Shown: positions 52,414-59,941 of the stretch, piece by piece
How positions within the stretch are numbered: the first letter of the stretch is position 1
Layout of the letters: every line of letters starts with the position of its first letter
Notes under the pieces: model-generated
Seen by the model: only the letters and a program-made list of their open reading frames with translations
Told to the model about the DNA's origin: nothing
The model's database searches: none
NCBI GenBank assembly: GCA_005473895.2
Contig: SRJI02000001.1
Coordinates: 1-64,000 of the forward strand
Direction: 5' to 3'
Source: Carideicomes alvinocaridis
GTDB taxonomy: Bacteria > Pseudomonadota > Alphaproteobacteria > Rhodobacterales > Rhodobacteraceae
DNA: 64,000 nucleotides
Made by a program: the position numbers and the translations under genes

Positions 52414-53486
52414 GTCTTCCTCCCTTGGTTTTCAACTTTCCCGGCGGACGTCCCCAATGACGACCGCCAGTCCTCCGCCCCGGCCCGCGGCTTGAACCGC
52501 TCCCACAGGCCGAGGATTCCGTCAGGCGAGATGAGCACGATCACGAGAAACACCATGCCGATCAGGGTGTTGAAGCGCTCGGCCCCGATGATGTCGATGG
52601 CGAAGGTCTGCATGAGCGTCACGATGACCGCGCCGAGGAACGGCCCGATGGGGTGACGCAGCCCGCCGATGATGGCGATGACGAGAATGTTGATCGACGG
52701 CCCCACGGCGATGGTCCCGGGCGAGATCCGCCCGTTGAACCACACCAGAAGGATCCCCGCCGCCCCCGCGATCAGCCCCGCCAGCCACCAGGCAAAGACC
52801 TTGTGCGCGGTGACGTCGAAGCCGATGGAGCGCATCCGCCGCTGGTTGTCTCGGATCGCCTGAAGCGTCAGCCCGAAGGTCGAGCGCGCGCCGTAGAGCA
52901 CCGCGACATAGGCCACGACCGCATTGGCGAGGCAGAGGTAGTAGAAGGGCACGGGATCGCGCCAGTTGAGGCCGAAGACCTCGGGCGCGCGCAGGCCGTT
53001 GTAACCCGGGAAACCATTGAACAGCGCATAGTTCTGCTGCGCGAAGTAGAAACACGCGGTCGCCACGGCGAGCGTGATCATGATCGTGTAGATGCCCTCG
53101 GTCCGGACCGCGATCCAGCCGATCAGCGCCGAGGCGAAGGAGGCGATGAGGATCGCCAGCGGGCCGTAGACCCACCAGGGCCAGCCGAAGCCGTAGACGC
53201 CGGAATTGTTCTCTCCGAAGATCGCCACGACGTAGCCCGCGGCCCCCGCCACGGTGATCTGCGCCAGCGACACCATCCCGCCGTAGCCCGCCAGCAGCAT
53301 CAGCGACAGCGCGATCATCCCGAGGATCAACGAATAGCCCCCGATCTGCGTCAGGAAGAAGTCGCTGGCCATCGCCGGGTATACCAGAAGGAAGAAGCCC
53401 AGCAGCAGGTGGCCGATGCCCACGCTCTCGAACCAGCCCTTGCCGGGCGTCGCGCCGTCGCGCGGGGGATGGGAAATGTCGCTCAC
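52410..53486 (-). CDS. Liv-type ABC transporter permease (LivM-like)
   Basis: A 358-residue membrane permease with eight to ten helices. The LivM-type coupling region is visible in STFGLTLQAIRDNQRRMRSIGFDV, followed by AIIGGLRHPIGPFLGA. It overlaps LivH upstream and the binding-protein gene downstream by four bases each. It forms the membrane pore together with the LivH-like protein. Confidence 0.95.
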   Translation of the reverse strand: MSDISHPPRDGATPGKGWFESVGIGHLLLGFFLLVYPAMASDFFLTQIGGYSLILGMIALSLMLLAGYGGMVSLAQITVAGAAGYVVAIFGENNSGVYGFGWPWWVYGPLAILIASFASALIGWIAVRTEGIYTIMITLAVATACFYFAQQNYALFNGFPGYNGLRAPEVFGLNWRDPVPFYYLCLANAVVAYVAVLYGARSTFGLTLQAIRDNQRRMRSIGFDVTAHKVFAWWLAGLIAGAAGILLVWFNGRISPGTIAVGPSINILVIAIIGGLRHPIGPFLGAVIVTLMQTFAIDIIGAERFNTLIGMVFLVIVLISPDGILGLWERFKPRAGAEDWRSSLGTSAGKVENQGRKT

Positions 53487-54535
53487 ATCGACCTCCCCAT
53501 GATGCCCTGCGGACGGATCGCGAGGGTGACCACCATGATCACGAAGGTCAGCACCACGCCGTAGGTCGGGAAGTAGACCAGCCCGATCTGCTCGGCCAGG
53601 CCGATGATCAGCGCGCCGATGGCCGCGCCCACGATGGAGCCCATGCCGCCCACGATCACCACCACCAGCGAGGCCAGCAGGTAGCGCACGTCCTCGCCCG
53701 GCGCGATCGACAGGGCCGAGCCGCCGACCACCCCCGCGAGCCCGGCGAGACCGGCTCCCAGCGCAAAGACGATGGCAAAGACGAAATGCACGTTGACGCC
53801 CGAGGCGGCGAGCATGTCGCGGTCATCCACCCCGGCGCGGATCATCGAGCCGATGCGCGTGCGGTTGATCAGCAGCCAGAGGCCCACGCCGATCACGATC
53901 GCCGCGCCCAGCACCACCAGCCGGTAGAAGGGATAAGCCAGGAAGACCTCGGACCCGTTCGAGCGCACGGCGGTGACGACCGGAAGGAAGACCGCGCCGC
54001 TCAGCCAGCTGGGCGTCAGGAACTGGTAGGTGGTGCCGCCCCAATAGGCCAGCATCAGGTCCGCCGCGACCACCGAGATGCCGATGCTCACCAGCGTCTG
54101 GCGCAGGTCGTCGCCCTCCAGCCGGCGGAAGACCAGCACCTGCATCACCAGCCCCACCACCGCCAGCACGAGGAACCCCGCGGCCAGCCCCAGCAGCCAG
54201 TAGCCGGTCCAGTTGGCGAACTCGTAGCCGACATAGGCCCCCAGCAGGTAGAGCGAGCCATGGGCCAGGTTCACGTTGCGCATCAGCCCGAAGACCAGCG
54301 TGAAGCCGCTGGCGACGAGAAAGTAGAGCCCCGCCAGCGTCAGCCCGTTCAGGATCGCCGAGAGGAACGCCTTTTTCGAGATCAGGATGGCGTCCAGCCA
54401 TTCCGGCCACTGGGCGAAGACCATCCAGACGAAGATCGCGAACAGGATCAGCGCCCCCACCAGCAATACCTGGCGGAAGGTGATCCCCTGCCCCTGGCCA
54501 AGCGGATCGGATGTGCTGCGCGACGTCTCGGACAT
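53483..54535 (-). CDS. Liv-type ABC transporter permease (LivH-like)
   Basis: A 350-residue membrane permease. Typical LivH blocks are NGLTLAGLYFLVASGFTLVFGLMRNVNLAHGSLYLLGAY and the coupling region NRTRIGSMIRAGVDDRDMLAASGV. It starts 4 bp after the amidohydrolase gene and overlaps LivM by four bases. Confidence 0.95.
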   Translation of the reverse strand: MSETSRSTSDPLGQGQGITFRQVLLVGALILFAIFVWMVFAQWPEWLDAILISKKAFLSAILNGLTLAGLYFLVASGFTLVFGLMRNVNLAHGSLYLLGAYVGYEFANWTGYWLLGLAAGFLVLAVVGLVMQVLVFRRLEGDDLRQTLVSIGISVVAADLMLAYWGGTTYQFLTPSWLSGAVFLPVVTAVRSNGSEVFLAYPFYRLVVLGAAIVIGVGLWLLINRTRIGSMIRAGVDDRDMLAASGVNVHFVFAIVFALGAGLAGLAGVVGGSALSIAPGEDVRYLLASLVVVIVGGMGSIVGAAIGALIIGLAEQIGLVYFPTYGVVLTFVIMVVTLAIRPQGIMGRSM

Positions 54536-54539
54536 GGGT

Positions 54540-55862
54540 TCAGGCAGTCAGCCGGCGGCGCGCGTCGTCGGTCCGCGGCGCCTTGTGGAACTTGCCGTCC
54601 TTCATGATGGCGAGCAGCCGATCCTTGTTCTGCAGGATGCGCACATCCGCCAGCGGGTCGCCGTCCACCAGGATCATGTCGGCAAGGTAGCCTTCCTTGA
54701 TCATGCCCAGCTCGTTTTCCATGTTCATGATGTGACCGCCATATTTCGTCGAGGCGAGGATGGCCTCCATCGGCGAGAAGCCGAGCGTGGTCACGAAGGT
54801 CTCGATGTCCTTGGCGTTGGTGCCCTGCGGCGTCCAGGCAAAGCCGTAATCGCCGCCGATGCAGATGCGGATGCCGCGCCGGTGCATCTTCTTCATGGTG
54901 TCGATGCACATCTCGAGTTCGCGCTCGTAGAGCATCGACATTTCCGACCCGGGCTTGATCCCCCATTGCTCCGCGTGGCGGGCGGTGTTGATCAGCCAGG
55001 CGATGCCGGGGGCCACGATATGGTGGTCGCGTGCCGCCTCCAGCGCGTCCAGCGCCTCTTCGTCGGCAAATGACGCGTGGTAGATGTTCTGGATCCCGTG
55101 CCGGATACATTGCAGCACCGATCCCGAGGACCGGGCATGCGCCGCCAGCACCTTGTTGCGGCAGCGCGCCTCCTGCGCGGCCATGGCCACCTCTTCCTCG
55201 GACATGGGCGTCTCTTCCGCCCCCATGCCGGTGATCTCCTCGCCCGAGAGGTTGAGCTTGATCGCGTCGACGCCGTACTTGATCAGCGTGCGGACCACGC
55301 GACGGACCTCCTCGGGGCCCGAGACCACGATGCCGAGGTTCAGTCCCTCATGCGGGATATGCGAGGGCGCGGAGTCCCCCAGCCCGCCCACGGTGGTGAT
55401 TTCCGGCCCGGCGGCCAGGTAGCGCGGCCCGGGGAAGCGGCCCTCGTTGATGAAGCGCTTGGCCACCACGTCGAGCCGCGGCTTGGCGGCGGCGGCGCCG
55501 CGCCCGGCGGTAAAGCCCGCGTCGAGCACCAGCTTGGCCATCTCCATGGTGACCAGCATGTGCTCTTCGACCTCCATCATCTGGATCGGGTCGATACCGG
55601 GGGCGTTGTTCCACGACAGGTGCAGGTGGGCGTCGATCATGCCGGGCATCAGCGTGGCGCCCATGCCGTCGATCACCGCCGCGCCGGACGAGGTATGCGA
55701 TTGCGAGAAGCGCGACGAGCCGCGCGTGATCTGCTTGATGCGGTTGCCCTGGACCAGGACCTCGCCGGAATAGGGCTGTTCGCCCGTCGCGTCGAGAATG
55801 CGCACGTTGGTGAACAGGACGGACCCGCCGTCGCCGTTCCAGCCGTTGGAATACGCTGCCAT
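54540..55862 (-). CDS. Metal-dependent amidohydrolase family protein
   Basis: A 440-residue enzyme of the amidohydrolase superfamily (imidazolonepropionase/prolidase-like group). Metal-binding elements seen are HLH in MPGMIDAHLHLSW, a candidate carbamylated Lys in IKLNLSGEE, His residues in AHARSSGS and IYHASFAD, and Asp in IGGDYGF. The ATG at 55862 has a GGAGGAG site; the open frame extends upstream without one. It has no signal peptide, so it acts in the cytosol, probably hydrolysing an amide or cyclic amide brought in by the Liv transporter encoded immediately downstream. Confidence 0.9.
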   Translation of the reverse strand: MAAYSNGWNGDGGSVLFTNVRILDATGEQPYSGEVLVQGNRIKQITRGSSRFSQSHTSSGAAVIDGMGATLMPGMIDAHLHLSWNNAPGIDPIQMMEVEEHMLVTMEMAKLVLDAGFTAGRGAAAAKPRLDVVAKRFINEGRFPGPRYLAAGPEITTVGGLGDSAPSHIPHEGLNLGIVVSGPEEVRRVVRTLIKYGVDAIKLNLSGEEITGMGAEETPMSEEEVAMAAQEARCRNKVLAAHARSSGSVLQCIRHGIQNIYHASFADEEALDALEAARDHHIVAPGIAWLINTARHAEQWGIKPGSEMSMLYERELEMCIDTMKKMHRRGIRICIGGDYGFAWTPQGTNAKDIETFVTTLGFSPMEAILASTKYGGHIMNMENELGMIKEGYLADMILVDGDPLADVRILQNKDRLLAIMKDGKFHKAPRTDDARRRLTA

Positions 55863-55922
55863 TTTCTCCTCCCTCTCGCCGAGCACCCTCCCAAGCGCCG
55901 GCAAATCCCTAACTCGCGCCGG

Positions 55923-56696
55923 TCAAGTCCTCCCGACGCTTTCACCTAACAGCCTCCGGCACTCGGCCGGCTTCTCGATCGGGGTCCAGTGGCCGCAGCC
56001 GCGCAGGATCACCGCCTTGCCATGGGCCAGCTCGTCCGCCAGCTGGTGCGCGACCGAGGGCGGACCCACCGCGTCCTCGTCTCCGGTCACGATCGTTACC
56101 GGCATCTTCAGCGCGCCGGGATCCGCCCGGTGCGCGCCGGCCAGCGCCTCGCAGCTCAGGGCGAAACCCTCGGCATCCTGGCGCATGTGGCTCTCGCGCA
56201 CGAAGGCCACGGCCGCCGCATTGCTCTCGTCCGAGCCGGAGGCCAAGCCGCCGGCCGCCATCTGTTCCGCCACCGGGGCCATGCCCTGTTCGCGTGCCAG
56301 CTGCGCCCGTTCCCTCAGCCGGCCACGGGCGGCCTCGGCAGGCTCGATCAGCGGTCCGAACAGCGTGAGCGTGCGGGCCAGCGCCGGCCGCGCCTGCGCC
56401 ACGTGCTGCGCGATCAGCGTACCGAAGGAATGGCCCACGAGGTCGGCCTCCTCGATCCCCAGATCGCCGGCCATCCGCAGCACCGCGTCCACCAGACCCG
56501 GCACGTCGATCGGCGCGCGCGGCGTGGGCGAGCGGCCGGCGCCGGGCAGGTCGGGCCGGATCACCCGGCGGCCGCCCAGCGCGGGGATCAGCGGCTGAAA
56601 GGAATTGGACGTGGCGCCCAGCCCGTGCAGCAGGATGATCGCGGGGCCCTGCCCCTCCTGCTCGATCGTCATGCCAGCGGTGATGGTCGTGCTCAT
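55923..56696 (-). CDS. Alpha/beta-fold hydrolase
   Basis: A 257-residue alpha/beta hydrolase. The oxyanion region LLHGLGATSNSF, nucleophile elbow GHSFG (Ser90), a candidate Asp in VTGDEDAVGP and the catalytic His in GCGHWTPIEKP are present. Relatives include 3-oxoadipate enol-lactonases and meta-cleavage product hydrolases. Its start overlaps the upstream FAH-family gene by four bases. Together they suggest opening of a ring or lactone intermediate. Confidence 0.9.
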   Translation of the reverse strand: MSTTITAGMTIEQEGQGPAIILLHGLGATSNSFQPLIPALGGRRVIRPDLPGAGRSPTPRAPIDVPGLVDAVLRMAGDLGIEEADLVGHSFGTLIAQHVAQARPALARTLTLFGPLIEPAEAARGRLRERAQLAREQGMAPVAEQMAAGGLASGSDESNAAAVAFVRESHMRQDAEGFALSCEALAGAHRADPGALKMPVTIVTGDEDAVGPPSVAHQLADELAHGKAVILRGCGHWTPIEKPAECRRLLGESVGRT

Positions 56697-57568
56697 GCCC
56701 GGCGCTCCTTCACCCGGTTCTCCAGCGTGCCGATGCCCGAGATCTCGACCCGGACGATATCGCCGTCGCGCAGGTATTTCGGCGGCTTGAACCCGATCCC
56801 CACGCCCTCCGGCGTGCCGGTGGCGATGATGTCGCCCGGCATCAGGGTCAGCCCGGCGGAAATCGTCGAGATGATGGTGGGCACGTCGAAGATCAGGTCG
56901 CTGGTATTGGCGTTCTGGCGGATCTCGCCGTTCACCCAGGTGATGACGGAGGTATCGGCCAGGTCGATCTCGTCCGCGGTGACCGCGAAGGGCCCCATCG
57001 GGCAGAACGTGTCCTGCGACTTGCCGATCAGCCACTGGCTGTAGCGCCCCTGCAGGTCCCGGGCGGTGATGTCGTTGACGATGGTATAGCCCCAGACGTG
57101 ACCCATCGCGTCCTCGGGCCGGATGCCGCGGCCACCCTTGCCGATGATCACCGCGATCTCGGCCTCGTAATCGATGGCGGTGGAAACCTCGGGGTCGATC
57201 AGCACCGGCGCGCCGGAGGCGACCACCGATTCGGGCACCTTGGAAAAGATGATGGGATGCGACGGCAGATCGCCCTGCGCCGCGGAGGAATCGAACCCGC
57301 TGCGCGAGAATTCCAGGGCATGGGCGTGGTAGTTCTTGCCGACGCAGAACAGGTTGCGGTCCGGACGCGGCACCGGCGCCTCGAGTTCGACCTCCGAAAG
57401 GGGCAGCGGCGACAGCAGGTCCAGCGCGTCCAGGTCCTGTCCGATCAGCGCCGCGACCCCGCGCTCGGCCTGGTCCGACGACAGCGCGACGGGAGAAAAG
57501 GACTGGCCGTCTCCGGATACGACACCGACACGCCTCTCGCCGGCATGCCTGACGCAGGCTACCCTCAT
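56693..57568 (-). CDS. Fumarylacetoacetate hydrolase (FAH) family protein
   Basis: A 291-residue FAH-family enzyme, a metal-dependent fold that hydrolyses, decarboxylates or isomerises beta-diketo or oxo acids. Seen are the FCVGKNYHAHALE entry, the metal-binding IDYEAEIAVIIGKGG block, the WGYTIVNDITARDLQ segment and GDIIATGTPEGVG at the C-terminal end. The ATG at 57568 has a GGGAGGA site; the frame is open into the promoter region. It is the first gene of the twelve-gene operon, 18 bp from the AACCAAT operator, and diverges from a GntR regulator. Confidence 0.94.
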   Translation of the reverse strand: MRVACVRHAGERRVGVVSGDGQSFSPVALSSDQAERGVAALIGQDLDALDLLSPLPLSEVELEAPVPRPDRNLFCVGKNYHAHALEFSRSGFDSSAAQGDLPSHPIIFSKVPESVVASGAPVLIDPEVSTAIDYEAEIAVIIGKGGRGIRPEDAMGHVWGYTIVNDITARDLQGRYSQWLIGKSQDTFCPMGPFAVTADEIDLADTSVITWVNGEIRQNANTSDLIFDVPTIISTISAGLTLMPGDIIATGTPEGVGIGFKPPKYLRDGDIVRVEISGIGTLENRVKERRA

Positions 57569-57585
57569 CCCATTTCCTCCCTGTG

Positions 57586-57604
57586 AACCAATTGTGTATT
57601 GGTT
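57586..57604. promoter_or_regulatory. GntR operator 1 (AACCAAT-N5-ATTGGTT)
   Basis: A perfect 7-bp inverted repeat AACCAAT/ATTGGTT with a 5-bp centre, located 18 bp before the FAH start codon. The same arms recur at 57713-57731 and a half-site AACCAAT is at 57670-57676. It is the likely binding site of the adjacent GntR regulator, placed to repress the large operon. Confidence 0.8.
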
Positions 57605-57712
57605 TATCCCTGAATTCAGCTTAGGCAGCGATTTCAACTCAGGCAAGAGGAATTCTTCGGGTTTTTGTGAACCAATGCGCAGCCAGTTGCACATATTGGC
57701 GCTTTTGGTCTA

Positions 57713-57731
57713 AACCAATACCACATTGGGT
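57713..57731. promoter_or_regulatory. GntR operator 2 (AACCAAT-N5-ATTGGGT)
   Basis: The same inverted repeat with one mismatch, 18 bp upstream of the gntR start codon, so it is well placed for autoregulation. The two operators are 127 bp centre to centre, which would allow looping by a regulator dimer of dimers. Confidence 0.75.
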
Positions 57732-57748
57732 CAGCAAGGAGGCTCACG

Positions 57749-58420
57749 ATGCCGATGCAGAAAACCGCGAGCCTCGAATCCGACCTGCGCCAGCGGCTGG
57801 AGGCCGGGGAATGGCAGCCCGGCGACCAGATCCCGACCGAGCGCGCCTTCGCCACCGAGTACGGCGTCGCCCGGAACACGATCCGCAAGATCCTCACCCG
57901 CATGGTCGAGGACGGGCTGATCGAGCGGCGCGTCGGACAGGGGACCATCGTGCTCGACCGGCCCGACACCCAGTTCGCCAGCGTGCTGGAGCATTTCCTG
58001 AATGCCAGCCCGATCGACATCCTGAACCTGCGAATCTACATCGAGCCGCACAGCGCCGCGGCCGCCGCCAAGAACGCCTCCGCGGCCGAGCTCGAGGCGA
58101 TCGTCGCCGCGGATGCGAAATGCGCCGAGGCGACGGATCTGGACCTCTACGAATACTGGGACAGCGAATTCCACCGGCGCATCCACGAGGCGGCGCATAA
58201 CGCCTTCCTGACCGATCTCTACGACCTCATGTCGATCATCCGCTTCCAGCCCCCGATGATGGAGATCCGCCGCCGGTCGTTCAACGAGGAGCGGCGCCAG
58301 GCCTACGGGTCGGAGCATGGCGCCATCGTCACGGCGCTGAAGAACTGGGACGGCCGGGCGGCGGCGGCGGCGATGCGCGCGCACCTGCTGTCCCGCCGGT
58401 ACAATTATTTCGGCCAATGA
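57749..58420 (+). CDS. GntR-family regulator (FCD subfamily) of the 43-58 kb operon
   Basis: A 223-residue regulator with a winged helix (about residues 8-72: IPTERAFATEYGVARNTIRKILTRMVEDGLIERR) and a helical FCD effector domain (about 85-215). An AAGGAGG site precedes the ATG. It diverges from the FAH gene, with two matching operators between them. It is followed 19 bp later by a paralogue lacking the winged helix. Confidence 0.93.
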   Translation: MPMQKTASLESDLRQRLEAGEWQPGDQIPTERAFATEYGVARNTIRKILTRMVEDGLIERRVGQGTIVLDRPDTQFASVLEHFLNASPIDILNLRIYIEPHSAAAAAKNASAAELEAIVAADAKCAEATDLDLYEYWDSEFHRRIHEAAHNAFLTDLYDLMSIIRFQPPMMEIRRRSFNEERRQAYGSEHGAIVTALKNWDGRAAAAAMRAHLLSRRYNYFGQ

Positions 58421-58439
58421 CCCGCTCGGGAGCCCGCAG

Positions 58440-58943
58440 ATGACCACGCCGCAGAAGCCCCGCAAGATCGTCTCCACCGCCGGGACCACCCGCGAATTCA
58501 TCAAGATCCTGTCGCGCCTGCCCGAGGCGAGCCCCGCCGATATCCTGGCCGTCCGCCTGATCATCGAACCGCAGGCCGCGGCCGCCGTGGTCTCCAGCGC
58601 GAGCGGTGTGGATCTCCGCCTGATCCGCGAGGCGCACGAGAAGGCGGTGGAGGCCGGCGACCTTGCCACGTTCGAGCATTGGGACGCGGAGCTGCACAGC
58701 CGGATCTACGCCGCCACCCGGAACGAGCTGCTGATCAGCCTGAACAACCTGCTGGGAAACATCCGCAGCCGCGCCCCCTGGATGCGGCTGAAGAAGCTGG
58801 TGATCACGGATGCCAAGCGGCAGGAATATTGCGAGCACCACCAGCAGATCGTCGACGCGATCGACCGGCGGAACGCGGACGGTGCGTCAGAGGCGATGCA
58901 CCGCCATATCTCGGTGATCATCGAAGATCTCTTCCCGAGGTAA
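58440..58943 (+). CDS. Stand-alone FCD-domain protein (GntR paralogue without winged helix)
   Basis: A 167-residue protein that aligns with the FCD half of the upstream GntR protein (for example EASPADILAVRLIIEPQAAAA beside NASPIDILNLRIYIEPHSAAA). It has only about 25 residues before the FCD domain, so no DNA-binding domain. The 19-bp gap to the upstream stop leaves no room for a lost winged helix. It could form heterodimers with the full-length regulator and modulate it, or serve as a ligand sink. Alternatively it is a decaying duplicate, but the frame is intact. Confidence 0.85.
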   Translation: MTTPQKPRKIVSTAGTTREFIKILSRLPEASPADILAVRLIIEPQAAAAVVSSASGVDLRLIREAHEKAVEAGDLATFEHWDAELHSRIYAATRNELLISLNNLLGNIRSRAPWMRLKKLVITDAKRQEYCEHHQQIVDAIDRRNADGASEAMHRHISVIIEDLFPR

Positions 58944-59339
58944 CGGGGGGGGGTGACGCCGCGCGGCCTCCGGTTCAGGGCGCCGAGCGCCGCTTGGGCT
59001 GACGGCCCCGACGCGACAACAAGCCCGGTGCCGGATGCCGGCCTCGAAGATCATCCTGCCGGCAAACTCCCCTGCCCTTCGAATTGGGCAATGGCCCCGC
59101 TCGCCCGCCCGAAACGTCGGGCCGGCGGGCCTGTCTCAGCCGGCTCGACCCTCCGTGGGTCGCCGGCCGCCTTCGTTGGAGCTCACCGGTCGATGGTTCG
59201 ACGCGTCGAGCTGGCAGGGCATCCCGGTGACATGCACGACGCGCAATCCGCCGGGCCTGCGCCGCGGGCGACGACCCTCGTCGCCCGTACCGCGCGAGAG
59301 GTTGGTTGCCTGCGTGTTCGCCCCGGGCTCACCTGGCGC

Positions 59340-59444
59340 AATGGACGAAGGGGGAGCGTTCTCGTTGTCGTGGGTTGCGATCCCGAGAAAATGCGCGACG
59401 AGATCAAGAACTGCTTGATCGTCATCGACTGCCAATACTTTCAT
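59340..59444 (-). pseudogene. Truncated response regulator (receiver-domain stub)
   Basis: From an ATG at 59444 with a GGAG site, the first 21 residues read MKVLAVDDDQAVLDLVAHFL and onward, a textbook CheY-like receiver start with the acidic DDD pocket. Similarity fades within about 35 residues, and the phosphorylated Asp and later strands are absent in all frames. The frame continues to 59136 as unrelated Pro/Gly/Arg-rich sequence. It is probably what remains of the partner of the nearby histidine kinase. Confidence 0.7.
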
Positions 59445-59851
59445 TACGTCTCCACGGTCATTGCGCCCCACCTCTTCCTGTATCGCCCGGAACTGGGGCT
59501 GCAATTTGTCGGATCCGCGGTAATTCCTCTGCGGAATCTTGGCGTCTTTGCCTTTTCACTGCCACATTTTTGCAACGCCCACCGGACTTTAAGCCGCGCC
59601 TCCGCCCGGCTCGCCCAGCCGCTCCGGGCCGCTCAATTCGGCCCCGCCATTCGGCGCCAGGCAACGACCGAAGCGCACTAGACTTGGTCCGAGCCCCTTA
59701 ATTGCAACGCATATCTCGTGGCAAAGCCGCAGAACGCGGCAACGGCTCTCCTCCCCTGAACCGCCCGGTTCGAATCACGAGCGGGCTCTCAAAGTGGACG
59801 CGAGCGGTAAACATTCGGGCAATATTGCGGCCGAATTGTGGATAACTAATC

Positions 59852-59879
59852 TTGTATTGGAAACTTCGCGATGTAACAT
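59852..59879 (+). promoter_or_regulatory. Putative promoter of the methyltransferase-acyltransferase gene
   Basis: TTGTAT (59852-59857) and TAACAT (59874-59879) are separated by 16 bp in an AT-rich stretch, about 60 bp before the start codon. Motif-only support. Confidence 0.4.
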
Positions 59880-59941
59880 GCTGTAAACAAAGAGGTCGTG
59901 CAGCCCACCCCCTCCAGAACAGAATCCGGAGTTCAGCTTCC

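Larger units (their letters stand above)
58944..59941. other. Gene-poor region upstream of the methyltransferase gene
   Basis: About 1 kb without an intact gene. I see the remnant of a response regulator (59340-59444, minus) and a candidate promoter at 59852-59879. A plus-strand open frame at 58953-59681 has no recognisable protein features and I do not call it. Base composition drops (more A and T) after about 59400 compared with the neighbouring operons. Confidence 0.6.

Noticed and set aside
58953-59681. Plus-strand open frame of 242 codons in the gene-poor region
   Set aside because: No recognisable motif, no good ribosome binding site, and it runs antisense across the receiver-domain stub.
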